The translations under genes were made by a program, and so were the position numbers. From positions 35,647,473 to 35,711,472 of the forward strand of contig NC_063449.1 in assembly GCF_020379485.1 (NCBI RefSeq): a stretch of 64,000 nt of DNA, in the 5' to 3' direction. This DNA is from Brassica napus. Taxonomy: Eukaryota; Streptophyta; Magnoliopsida; Brassicales; Brassicaceae. This document shows, in pieces, positions 41,600 through 53,842 of the stretch. The notes below the pieces were generated by a model. The model was not told the DNA's origin. It saw only the letters and a list, made by a program, of their open reading frames with translations, and made no database searches. Within the stretch, counting starts at the first letter, position 1; the number at the start of each line of letters is the position of its first letter.

Positions 41600-42810
41600 T
41601 TTTGAAAGCCCGATTCAACTAATCTGTTTTAGTTAAATATGTTGCTTACTTTTCGTTTTTTTTAAGGAAAAAACTTTTTGTAAAAATTGCTTCTCTCTGG
41701 AAATTGTAAAGGAAGAACGGATGCGACATGATCCATCATCACCGATCTACGAAGGTATAACACGAATCCGACCGTTTTGTTGGTAATTAGATTGTACGCA
41801 CATAAAAACCATTCGTTACGAACTTAAGTTTTATGTTTTTTTTTTCAGATAATGTTGCATGTGTGATCCGATGATAAATCTGTTTATTCCGATGAGAATC
41901 TGATGTTTTTGTTTATGTCCGAAGACGATCTGATAAAATAAAGTATCTCTTCATACAAACCAAGCTCGGAAAGCACTGATCCAGATAAGTCTCGGACTAT
42001 AGGTTTATTTGGTTGATTTAGAATTGAGTTACGGTATATGTTTTAGATTTTAGTTAGTTAACTTAATCAAATATACAATTGATGTACATGTGGTGCAGTA
42101 TGTTGTACAGAAGAGGAGATTGAGAAGGACATTACACAAAGTTAGGAAAGCCTTACAGTACACAGATAAGTCTCTGCCTATAGCTTTATTATTTGGGTTA
42201 TACATGAGAAACGGTATACGTTTTATACTTAGTGAGTTGACTTAATATATACAATTCATGTGCAGGTCGGGCAGTCAAAGGTATAGAGGCAGAAGTTTTA
42301 TTCATTTGAAGGACATGGGACAGAGACATGACAGCAAAGAAATACAAACTAAAGTAAGTGCATTTTAAAAGCTTAAATTTGTAGTAATTAGGCTTCGAAC
42401 TGAAACTGGTAGTTAGGGGAATAAACCGGAAGATTTTTAGATGAATGTTGATTGCAGTAGACGTGTTTCCAACATTAGAGACTTAAAATTTAGTGTGTAA
42501 AATTTGATTAGAGATGAAGCTGGCATCTGACTTATCTGGCATTTCATGTTATGTTTTGAAATATAAAATTTTTGCACAATTCAAACATGTTTGTTTCTAA
42601 CAGTCATTGTTTGGTATTGAGGGTTTCCAGCCTCATCATAAAATAAAAATATTAGGATCCTCTATGTTTCGAACTTTTCCAAAAGTTCCAATAATAATAT
42701 AAGCAAAACTTATTAATATAAAACAGTAACTAAACAAAGCACAATAGTATGGAAATAATTAAACGAAAACAGTAGTTCCAAACTTTAAAAGATAAAACAA
42801 ACAAAGAAAA
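41600..42810. other. Helitron interior, mostly non-coding
   Basis: Repeats of a CAGATAAGTCTC phrase (near 41983 and 42161) and weak exon-like segments. No reliable frame. The 3' flank of RepHel is at the right. Confidence 0.4.
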
Positions 42811-45800
42811 CTAAAGATTATCGAAAATCTCTTTAAAGACCACGTTTTTTGTTTGACGTTGAGGTTTACCTTCACTGTCAACAATCAATATCTTCAATCC
42901 TTTCTTTGAAGTCACTCTGGAAACAGCAACATATAGTTGTCCGTGAGAAAAAACTGGTCTTGGTAGATAAATTCCAACTTCAGACAATGTTTGACCCTGG
43001 CTTTTATTGATAGTAATGGTGAATGCTACTCTAATAGGCAATTGTCTCCTCCTCATTTTGAATGGCAACTTTTTATCTGAAGGAGTTATAGAGAGTCTAG
43101 GAATTAGCACAGTTCGGCCAATTTTTTCCTTTTCCCCTGTAATGACCTTCGCCTTTATCATGAAGTCATACATTTCTGTTATCTGGAGTCTAGTACCATT
43201 CATCAATCCACCAACAGGATCTATATTTCTTAGCAACATCACTGGACAACCCACTTTCAGTCGCAGACTGTGATTTGGCAATCCTGATGCTTTGATTCTG
43301 TTTAAAAAATCTGGAGTAAGAGCTTGGTCATTAACAGAAAACCTATCTGAAGCATCAATAGAATCAGAGCTTAGAAAAAAATTTCCTCTCTTGCATGAAA
43401 GACCTTGATCGTTAACAAATATATAACACTGAAAAAAAATATTACATGTAAAAAAAAAAAATTGTAACTAACCATGAAGCTTATCCAGCATATGTTGATT
43501 AATCATGTTGACATCATCATTAGTAGGACATAGAATAGCTCTCTCCTGAAAAAACTTTGCCTCGTTATTCTGGTGTAAAGAAGTAGCATCTCCATAGACT
43601 GCTGAACTTATAGCTTCTATTGGATCTTTAGCATCAAGAATCAGAAACTCCTCTGGGATGTCGATAAGAGATTCCCCATCATTTCCATCACCAATCTTTC
43701 CATCTCCAATATCTAATATCCATTGTGAAAACTCCTGCAAGTCTTTTGACTCCTCAGTCGACAAATTATTGGACAGCAGACTCATATTCTTGGTTAGTTG
43801 CAAAAATTTCACATGCTTCCATAGATAAGATGAATTAAGAGCAGCCATAACGATCTCTGCCCTTCCAGCTCCATGAATGACAGGCAACACTTGTCTAAAA
43901 TCTCCACCGAAAACAACTACTTTGCCACCAAAAGGTCTTTTATCCTTGTCTCCAACAATGTCCAACATACTACTATCCAATGATTCAAAACAATGCTTGC
44001 TCGTCATTGGAGCTTCATCCCAGATTATGAGGGAGGCTGCTTTCACCAGATCTGCTTTATCAGTTCCTTGTGTAAGTTTGCAAGTGGAAAATTCATCTGG
44101 ATTGATAGGAATACCAAATCGAGAATGTGCAGCCCTTCCTCTCGGCAGCAACAGAGAAGCTATCCCACTCGAGGCAACATTTAGACATATTTCGCTTCTA
44201 ACACGTACTGCAGCAGAAAGTAATCTCCATAAGAAAGTTTTGCATGTACCACCAAATCCATAAACAAAAAACACCCCTCCTTTTTTTGTGAAAACAGCAT
44301 CAGTAATCTCATCGTATATCTTCTTTTGCTCATCTGTTAGTTTTGGAATGTCACGCTGAAGATCAGATTCTAACTCCTCCCGGTCGTAACTGAGCTCTTC
44401 CATAATCAAAACATTATTATTAACAATGTCTGGAATTGGTTTAGACATTGATTTCCACTTCTCCAAAGAAGTTCCATTACTCTTCAGAAGCTTCTCAATC
44501 TCTATAAGCGCATACTGCTTTTTTTCTGCATCACTCAAGCTAAGATCTAGTTCCAAAAAAATATACAGTTACTAACAATTCAGACTATATTGCCGAGAAA
44601 TCTTGCTGTCACAAATTTATTTTAAACAAAAATTCGAGTCAAAAATTGTACCTGGTCTATGTAATAGCTTTCTTCTCTTATGCTCAATGTATTCAGCAAG
44701 AAACTCCCAAGTCTCTTCCCAAACGACTTCTGGCTTTGACAAAGATTTAGACATGAGCATGATAACAAAAGCTTGACGCAAATAACTTGCAGAGCCAGTG
44801 AAACTTGCTCTTTTGAGGTCGTCTATATATTCTTGATCATCTTCTAACAGTCCCATTGCAAAACATGTCTCCTTGTACGAAGGATACTCCACCCCTCGAA
44901 ACGTCTTAATATCTTCATAACATGTTGGACCTCTCACAATGTTAAGCAACACACGGCAATAGAATGCGTCTTCAATCTCACGTGGTGCATAATTGATTCT
45001 CCCAATGCTGAATCCTTTCTTCCTATCATGAAATTTTTTGTCTTTCTTATTCCAAGTAAACCTTGTTGGAATTTCAGCTAGAGTGAGTGTCCGAGCTACC
45101 GAACTGACCTTGTTCAATTCAAACCAACCCAAAAACATAGTATTTTCAATAAGCTTCCGGCTGGTTACTTTTTCATATGTATCATCATCTTTGAAAATAA
45201 TGATCTGTTTTCCTTCAAGATGCCACTGCAATCTCTCAACTGGTGTTAATCTGTAGTGAATATGAAACATAAAAGTTCTCCAAGCACCTTCGCAGGCTGA
45301 GACATATCTGAAAAATGGATAATAGCAAGACAATCAGGATAATACAAACTAAACAGCCACTGACTTGGAAAGCTCAATATAAAATTTAGACATCTGCTAA
45401 AAAATACCTGCAGTTGAAGAAGTCCTTGATTTCATTTTTTTTCTTCTCCCTCAACTTACCATTCGTTGAAATGTTCTGATCGGCAGATCCTTTTTCTGGA
45501 GGCTCAACAGCAATGGTGACACGATCCTGCCCTTTGTTAATATACTTGAATAAGTATTTTATAGAGCCAATCTGATTGCACCACTCCACATTAATGTGAG
45601 CGCGAAAACGAAGAGACAAATCCTTGTTGTATGGAATCACATATCTGTTGTCACATTTGAAACCTTTTTTTTCAACAAATCTGCCTGGTTGTTCTCGTCT
45701 TCTATAAACAGGAAACCCTTCTTTATTGACTGTAGTTACATCTGCATAAGCTTTAGGATACATCTTCGAACATGAACCATTTTCCATGCATGGCGAATTC

Positions 45801-48800
45801 ATGTTAGCAGCTCCACATGGACCATGAATCATCATATCTTTAATAATGTCATAAAGCTCTGGCTCTTTGTCCTTATCTGGAATCTCAGCAACGATAACCT
45901 TGTCAATGTCATCAGTGGTAGGAAATTTGGAATTAGAATGCATGAACAACAGAATATGTGCATGTGGTAGACCGCATTTCTGCCACTCAACGGTGTACAT
46001 TGTTGGAAAAAAAATATGAGTGAAAAATCTATACTTAACAAACATGTTAAAAGGATAAAAAAAAATAGAATAACACATAATTACTCACATGAGACTGTCT
46101 TCCCCAGCAGCTCTTTATCCGTTAAATCAATCATGAGAGAATCAAGTTTGATTTTGAAAATCCTTCCAATAATATCAGGTCTATCATCAGCAATAAGGTT
46201 CCGCTTTTGTAGATACCTGGTGCTTTCAGGCCATTTAGGATTGCATGTGAATGTGATAAACAGATCAGGAAACCCAAAATATTTGCATATAGCCATTGCA
46301 TCCATTTAATTGTTCTTCATGTATCTTGGTCCTCCTGTGAATGAGGCTGGTAGCAAAAATCGCTCTCCTTGGTCATGCATATCCTTCTTTCCTGCATTCC
46401 CGGCCTGTTGTATAGAGTCATAGCTATCGGATCGAAGGCTTTTTTGGTTCATCCTTAGATAACAAAGCATGTTAGACTCGATGGAGGTATGAGAATCAAC
46501 CAAAAACTGCTGAAACAAACGCTTAGAATGCAGAAGTGTATGACACTCATTCTCCCTTTCCCGTAGACGAAACGCATACCACTGCCTCATACTAATAGTC
46601 TGTCTCTTTAGTTTAGCAGTAGCCTCTGTCTCTCTCTTTTTAATCTCAAGTCTGAAACCATCTTCACCATAAGTAAATATTAGAGGATATTGAAGTGCCA
46701 AGTAAGAAGGGTGAATCTCACTAATCCTCTTTAGCCAACCAGTTTGTTTCTCTTGCAGCACAATATCTATTTTATCCATGTCCAAATTGAAATCTCCTGG
46801 AATTAATGCAGCAACCTCCGAAGCTGTAGGGGTGTCATATGTCCTTCCATCTTTTGCACGACTGCTGATTATGCGCATATGGAATGTTTCTTCCGGATTC
46901 GTGTCAAATCTATCCTTTGCTGATCTAAATTGATGGACATATGGATTGACCTCGTTTAGCATCTTCAATAAAGACTCAATAACTTGTTTCCGAATTGTCT
47001 CCTTCTTAGATGTTTCTGAAGCTGTCTTGTACTTTCTGCAAAGACAATAACACATTCTGTAATATACCAACCTTTTGACATCAAATGGAAATATTTCAGA
47101 TAAAGAGAAACATTATACCCAATTATAGAAGCACGGTTGGTAACTTCATTTTCTGTGTCGACAATATAGAGCTGTCCAAACTTAGCAGGGTCTCCTGGAG
47201 GAGGCTTCAAACTACCCATCAAATGATAGTTCTCTCCTTGAAGTACAAACATCTTTAGAGGGCCACATCCTTTTGGAACTGACCGGTCGCATTTACCACC
47301 AAGCGATGTAAATGAGAAAACCATATTTAACTGGCGAATGTTCTCTCTGAAGTATATGCTTTTTTTATCATTGCCATAAAGTAATTATTTCAACATAGCT
47401 GGTGAATCCTTCAACAGTGGAAGTTGGACTTGTCCTTGACCACAACAAAGAGCAAACTTTGGTTTACAGGTGTTCTTTTTGTTGTTTATCCTTTCACCAT
47501 ACCACATAATAGCCCCACAATGCTCACATTTGAAAGTAGGATCACCGTCATCAATGTAACCTGTTTATGAAAAATTCAAATCATTAGCTGTAAATAAAGA
47601 AAACAAAAAAATATTTTGATTTGCGCTTTAGAAGCCATTTTTAATATCAATTAGGTCATCCCTTGAACTAAGTACCATATTGTTTCCGAGAAGATGTTGC
47701 TTTGGTCATCGGCGTACATGAAGAAGCTGTCTTTGTATTAGTTTTTGATAAGACATTGGGTGATCTGTGATCAGTATCTGGGTCGCAGCTTAGAGTTTCA
47801 CAATCGCTTGTGTCACTCTCTTCGCTACTGCAATCATAAACTTGTTCTTTGTCTAATTCAGACTCTTCTGCTAATACATAAAACAGATCAAAAAATGGTT
47901 AATCGACTTTTACTTAAATAGATAATGAACAAAACTAAGGTAAACAATAAAAAGTGTAGACCTTGATAGTAACATTGGTATGCTTGGTCCTCATCATCCT
48001 CACTTGAAGAATTATCATTTACACAACCTTCGAATTGAGCTTCCAATGTTTTCCTGCAACTCTTGGTTGTAGTTTTACTCTTGAACTTGTTATCTCCAGC
48101 AAGTACTTTCCCCTTGCCTTTAGCTGAAAATTGACTTGTTTAAAATCAGAAGAAGTAACCAATTGCAGAAAAGGCTTAAAAGATTTAAAATATTTTGGAT
48201 TTATAGTATTTATCCTTAGTAGTTATCTTTGTAACACACGAACCATTTGTAGAAGGTGTTCCAAGTTGCAAAGGCAAGGTACTGGCAGTAGGTAGTACAT
48301 TGGTAATATAAGTTAGAACCCCTGATTTGGCACATCGTTTCTTACTGGAAAACGTATACGGTGTATGGTCAGTGACATCTATGGTTGCTGATCTCTTTCT
48401 CTTTAGAACTGTTGAATCATAGTTAGATCCTCCAACGATGTTGCTGACAGTAGTTTGATTGCTTGATTGCGCTAATTGAAAAAAAACATAATATTTTTCA
48501 TTATTAACCATTAGAAACAACGTTTAAAACACGCATATAAAGACATATGAGAGTATTCTCTTACACATCAACTTATAGGAACTGCTCTTCAATCTTTTTC
48601 CTTGGCCACTCTCATGTTTCCCATAATCTATAAAGAAAATTTTTCAATTTGGTATTTGAGGTAAAGCACAAAAATACTATGAAGTCAACAAAGATGTTTT
48701 GTGGAAGGACTGTTAAACCATTAGTAGGGGTGGTTCCAATATTAACTCTCGGAGACGGCAAATTAGGATGAATATTGGAGATATCAGCTAGAACCCTTGG

Positions 48801-48965
48801 AAAAACATTGCTAAGAGGCACAGAAGTTTCAGTGTTGTTGAAATTAGAACCACACGGCTGTGTGTTCTCTTCATCACTGGTGTTCGCTGTTCTCTTTCTT
48901 TTTCGCTGTTGCGCGGGTATCAAGCCTTCAGATCCTGGAGGGACCTCTTTGTGTGTGTTTGACAT
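42811..48965 (-). pseudogene. Helitron RepHel (HUH nuclease + PIF1-type helicase), inactivated
   Basis: Multi-exon gene from MSNTHKEVPPGSEGL (48965) to a stop at 42811. Order: basic, Ser/Thr-rich and acidic N-terminal exons; a zinc-type segment (FKCEHCGAIMWYGER); the Helitron-like N domain (NMVFSFTSLGGK, RQWYAFRLRERE); the HUH nuclease ([10 protein letters not shown] near 45950-45975, then YLFKYINKG with the catalytic tyrosine region); and a PIF1 helicase (LIIWDEAPM Walker B, ending in [15 protein letters not shown]). Breaks: a stop at 47385-47387 where the family has Glu, a stop at 46306-46308 where it has Tyr, and Walker A reading GFGGTCKT with Cys (codon 44242-44244) instead of Gly. No clean splice acceptor precedes [10 protein letters not shown] near 46000. 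The intron 45308-45407 has good signals. Confidence 0.9.
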
Positions 48966-49005
48966 TGTAATTCTCTACAATGGAGATTACGGCCAGCACT
49001 TTTGA

Positions 49006-49616
49006 TGAGTAGGTCTTCTAATTAATTTAGAACTTAAACACAGAAACAAACTAAACAAAGATGATGCAGAGGGACCTCTTTGTTTGTGTTTGACATTGTA
49101 ATTCTCTATAATTTAGATTTCTGTTTTATTCATCTACTTCATTGATTTCTATATAATTGACATTAATGTTCACTTTTAAATTGCGATATAATTTATTTTG
49201 GCTATTTTGGTTGCAAAGATTAAAAACAATATACATTATAAAAAATATACAATCAATGGTTAGTTTCAAATCTTTTTTCAATCGTTTACTTTAACTATAA
49301 CAGCTTTAATGGTTGTTTTAGACCCCTTTAATATTAAATATTATATAGTCCTCAAGAACATTGCTATAGTTATTATTTCTCATGTCGATATGTAATTTAA
49401 ACTTTTTATTCATTCAAGTGTATATGAATTTGAAGTAGATGACTTTGTGTAGATTGGCGCGGGTCAAATAAACACTTAATAATGCATTAGGATAAATAGA
49501 CTGATTGAAAAGCACAAATCCAACATAAGTTTAACCAAAAAAACCCCAACAATTAAAAAAAGAAAAAAACAAAACCCAAATGCATGAAAACAATTGACAT
49601 CAGTCTTCTTCCTTGC
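49006..49616. other. Spacer between Helitron genes
   Basis: AT-rich. Probably contains the RepHel promoter and the RPA 3' flank. A phrase TTTGACATTGTAATTCTCTA occurs at both about 48957 and 49088, a short direct repeat. No frame. Confidence 0.5.
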
Positions 49617-52053
49617 TTAGCCACGTTTCTTAGCAGACTCTTCTGCCTTTTCAATTTTAACAGTCATTAGGCATGGTTTCTTTGATGTTGAACTGCTGTC
49701 AGGGTGAGAAATAGCATCATCTTCTTTTCTCTTACTGGATGGTGTTGACACAGAGTAGTTAAGTTCTTGGCTATCAGTCAAATATATAGAACCCTGCATA
49801 AAAAAAACATTGATAAGCGCGGGTTAAGAAAGAAACTCTCGGGTTAAAATGCTTGAAATCACCATAGAAGACACAGTTTTACCTCATCAACACTTGTAAT
49901 TGTCAAAATCGTATCAGATTGAACTGGTGTGATTGCACCAGTTAAGTAATTCATCCTGTCTTTGTAGATTTTTCCAACTTTGTATATCTCAGCACCATAA
50001 GATACATTATCCTTCTCAACATAAACTCCAAATGTGAAAGTTTTTCCAATCAAATCAGTAACAACGTCTGGTATTAAGCTTGTGTCGTCAAGCTGTCAAA
50101 ATAAATTTCGTATATTAGTTTTATTTCGTCAGTAGGATTGCATAAAATAAGCACTATAATTGCTTTATAATATTTACCTCATCCCAGCTTCCATTCAACA
50201 ACTTGAGTGGAGATTCAGAAACAATCCCATTAGCTACCTTGTCTAGGATCATTATTTTTGACACACCAGTATCATCCTTGACCATCAAGTGAAGCCAGAA
50301 CCTGTAGATTTGACAGACATCAGTTACATTTTTAATTGGTCAACACCACTATAATATTGAAACCATGTGGTTGTGTTTTTAAATTTAAAGTCATACCTTG
50401 GTGAAACTTTCAAGACATATTCGTTGCATGCCTCACAAAACCAAATATGAGTTGTGATCTCGTTTCCATTCACTTTCTTAATCTTGGTTCCGGTTTTGAT
50501 CAGCCTTTTTTGGCATGCATCACAACCAAAGTAATACCAGGACCAATCCATATCAATTTCATAGAATGTGCAAGTCACTAAACATTTATCAACCTAAACC
50601 AAAAAAAAAATACAAATGGTTAAAACCCACTTATACGAGCTATACAATGTAACATATGTAATATAAAAGACTTAAACTGCTTACTTGAGTTGATGCTTTC
50701 ATTTCATGGATGTTCTTAGTAGGGTATAGCAACCACTTATCACGCTGTCCTCGCTTATCTGCCTGATCTATTTGCTTGTTGATGTACTCTTGACTATCCT
50801 CATTACTTTCATACGGCATTAGAGTTTTGTCATCCCCAATATCCCTTACAAAAAGCATAAGATTAAAGTTAGTATGATAGACAAATAACTACTGTTAAAG
50901 CAACAATAGATCATCCCTTACATATCTTTAAAAGGTTCTGCCTCGGGTATTGTAGGGTTGATGATCATTTGAGAAGCATCAAAGGAGTTAGAGATTTGTA
51001 CTTCTCCTGTTGTGGATACCATTTAGTAGATTAGATATATAACATTCTAATGTATATAAATGGTGTTATTTATTGAATGACATCTATAGGAGTTCAAATA
51101 TGTACCTCTGAACTTTCCAATTTTAGCAAACCTTAGAAGCAAAGTAACCAATCCATCGTCTTGATTGCAGGCAGAATGGAGAATATCGGTTAACTTGCCT
51201 CACATACAGCATGGAATTCTTGAATCACTACGCGGCAAGTATCAAAAAGCGAGGTTAGTTGTGAGTCTGGTAAAAAAATTGCTTGGATTGAATTAGATGA
51301 CAGAAAACTTACTTGATGTCTCTAAGGGTGAAATTTAGTTTTTTACGCTGGTACCCACCAGCACACTGAATGGTTTCGACAGCACCACAATCCAAAACTT
51401 GGCCCAGCACATCTATTAATCAAAACATTTTCAAAGTTATTAAATGTAGCACGTACACAATATAATTGTAGAAACTTTCGATCACGTTTTTACCTATTAG
51501 CAATTTTTCATCAAGAGTTTCAGATAAAACGCTTTGAAAATCGACCAAATTAAGATATAACTCATCATTCATGAAATTGGACCGAGTAACGACTGTTGCT
51601 TGATTGAATGAAATCTTGTAGATATGGTTTGTTGTGCGATATGCTCCTCCAGCAGGCCTGACTTGGAAGTTTCTGATGTTGCGCCATACTCCAACCAGAA
51701 GAAGTCTTCCTTTACTCTCAAAGTAAGTCTTTTTGCAGCTTGCATGAATTTTATGCCCCTTGTACATGTTACAATTAAATAAATTAGAAATATTAACATC
51801 AATTAATATCAATGCTCAAATTACACAATTTTTTTATAAAAAACTCTATTCTATTGAAAAAGTTTGGATTGCTTACATTCTCATCAGCCAATACGAATTC
51901 CATGGTTTCCCCCCCGTGATTGATGTTTTGTGACCAGGAATGTAGAACCTTGACATGAACCATCTTAGTAGTGTGCTTTGGCTTCAAGTCGCTGATGGCG
52001 GTGATTTGTTGTTTAGAATCATTTGCTGTGTTGTTGAGCACTTTAGAAGCCAT
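49617..52053 (-). pseudogene. Helitron RPA1-like single-strand DNA-binding protein, one nonsense codon
   Basis: Multi-exon gene with start MASKVLNNTANDSKQQI. I read exons 51877-52053, 51494-51758, 51313-51412 and 51106-51227, then further exons down to a stop at 49617. Domains in order: an OB fold (KMVHVKVLHSWSQ, MEFVLADENV); a second OB fold (GRLLLVGVWRNIRNF, AGGAYRTTNH); and a C-terminal RPA zinc region (FGCDACQKRL and WFCEACNEY). A Lys/Ser-rich tail suited to nuclear import follows (SSKRKEDD, EESAKKRG). Plant Helitrons carry such RPA genes beside RepHel, presumably to coat the displaced strand. In the fourth exon TGA (51200-51202) replaces what the family has as Trp (IPCCM, stop, GKLTDIL). 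Function is therefore probably lost. Confidence 0.85.
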
Positions 52054-53004
52054 TCTTTTGGTTTTGCGGTATGAGTGTTTTAGGAAGAGGCGTGGGTATT
52101 TATAATAGGAAGAGGTTATTGGAAGAGTAGATTAGGTTATTTGAAAACTTGTAGGCTACTCTAAATATTTGCGAGATCTTTATCGTTAATAGTACTAAAT
52201 GCAGTGACCAGAAATTTTTAAAATATATTCTGAGAGTAAGTTACACGCAATCTAGATTATAGAAAGATATTTTTGAACTTCGAATGTAGCCAATTGTGTA
52301 TCTTCATTTTCTAAATTTGGTTGTACATTTATTTGCACCGTGATTGTAGGCGCTACATACCTTCCACCTTTTTAATCGGAAAATCTTATAGGGAATATTA
52401 TGTTGTTAAAATTATAGTTAGAATAGATATGGTATCGATACTCTATATTATGAAAAAAAACAGTTATTTTAAAATAAACCGTATCTATTAGATACGAGAT
52501 TGGTTAATTTTTAAAATAATTGATTTCTCATAGATATATATATACATTTAACAAATATTGAATATGTTTTTTATAATATGGAATAAACTAACCATTAGGT
52601 TATGTTTTTAAAATCTTTTTCTGTAAAAAACATGAGAATGCGTATGAATACGTTCGGGTATAAGGTTTGAAAAATATTATTAGTAAAAATAAGTCATATT
52701 TTTATTTGCACACGTGAGTTGTTCGGAAGTTTTTTTCATCTTTTAAGCCTTTTCATTTTAGAGTATAGGGTTTGAGAAAAAATGAAGATGGTTTCATGTT
52801 ATAGGGGATTGATGATGTTTTTAAAAAATAAGGATTATTCAGATATGCATACGGTTTGTGCCTTTATAGTATGCATTCGGTTTGGGCCTTAAGTCATTGA
52901 CGATTTTTTTAAAAAAAATTAAAGGAAATGGCATTTGGCGGTAAATAACTTGAAAAGCCAGGGATAGAATCCTATTAGGGATTCTGCTTTAATAGTATAA
53001 ATGA
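52054..53004. other. 5' region of the large Helitron
   Basis: AT-rich leader and promoter of the RPA gene. A direct phrase about TATGCATACGGTTTG/TATGCATTCGGTTTG repeats near 52844-52880. No gene. Confidence 0.5.
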
Positions 53005-53842
53005 GTCGTAGTCAAATCATTTAAAAACAACTTTTATATTTTAATGCTCACTGATTGTTTGTCGAAAATGATCACTGATTAGCATCAGAAAATATTTATT
53101 AGTACTCCCGCGTAGTATAATGTTGTTAAATACACTCCTAGATTGAGATCAGTGGTTATAGACATGACCAAAAGAGTATTTAGTCTGTATTCGATTGAGA
53201 TTAGTGGTTATAGACAGGGCAAAATGGGTATTAAGGTTGGCTTGCATGATGTTAAGTTTTATTTCTAATCCTAATAACATATTAACATAACAAATACATC
53301 ACACTCAGATTCGAGTTTTAGTAGGTACAAATTTAATTATTTTGGACGTTCCATCAGTTTTGACAAATATTTACACTTGTCTCGTCACCCGTGATAGATG
53401 CATGTAATAATGATCTACAAAATAAAATAATAACGAGGCGTTATTATCGCTGTACAGATAAGTTAGAAAATGAGATCTGATGTAAGACAAGTCTCTGCTT
53501 TTGCCGATCCTTCTCTTCTTATAATATTTTCTTTTTGTTGAAAAATTACGTAAGCAGTTTAGGTTTTGCAGTTTATACTAATCACATATCATATGTACAT
53601 GTGACACGTACGGTAAAGACGACAAAACTTAACAACGAATCAATGTGTACTCTGATTTCGAAGTCAAATGACATGTGCCAAGAGCATGTTATTACAGGGT
53701 TTTTTTTAGATTGGATCCCTTGGCGTAATATAAGATACAGTCTTTTAGTTTTTAACTAAAAACGCTAAGAAATATTTCTTATATCTCTTATTTAAGATAC
53801 ATTTCTTTGTTTCTTTAGTTAATTAAAAAGTAAGATGTCGTA
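53005..53842. other. Spacer between Helitrons
   Basis: Contains a short tandem duplication (GATTGAGATCAGTGGTTATA near 53141 and GATTGAGATTAGTGGTTATA near 53193). No gene. Confidence 0.45.

Larger units (their letters stand above)
40499..53004 (-). mobile_element. Large Helitron with RPA and RepHel genes, disabled
   Basis: On the minus strand the 5' end reads TCATTTATACTATTAAAGC (at 53004) and the 3' end reads a GC-rich hairpin-like segment (GCGCGAAAACGGGGGTCG) then CTAG, followed by a host T (40499). The 12.5-kb span encodes, in order, an RPA-like protein and RepHel, the expected gene set of plant autonomous Helitrons. Three nonsense codons and a helicase Walker A change are visible, so it should not move on its own. 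The base before the 5' TC is C rather than A, so that end may be slightly misplaced. The last 2 kb before the 3' end holds gene-like sequence in the opposite orientation. Confidence 0.8.

Noticed and set aside
43877..44263. 128-codon plus-strand frame
   Set aside because: Antisense shadow of the helicase exon.
45832..46041. 69-codon minus-strand frame overlapping RepHel
   Set aside because: Out of frame with the HUH nuclease exon, a shadow.
51200..51290. Alternative RPA reading DTCRVVIQEFHAVCEAS
   Set aside because: Open for a stretch and protein-like, but the other frame fits the RPA family phrase (IPCCM, GKLTDIL, RFAKIGKFR) better; most of it is probably intron.
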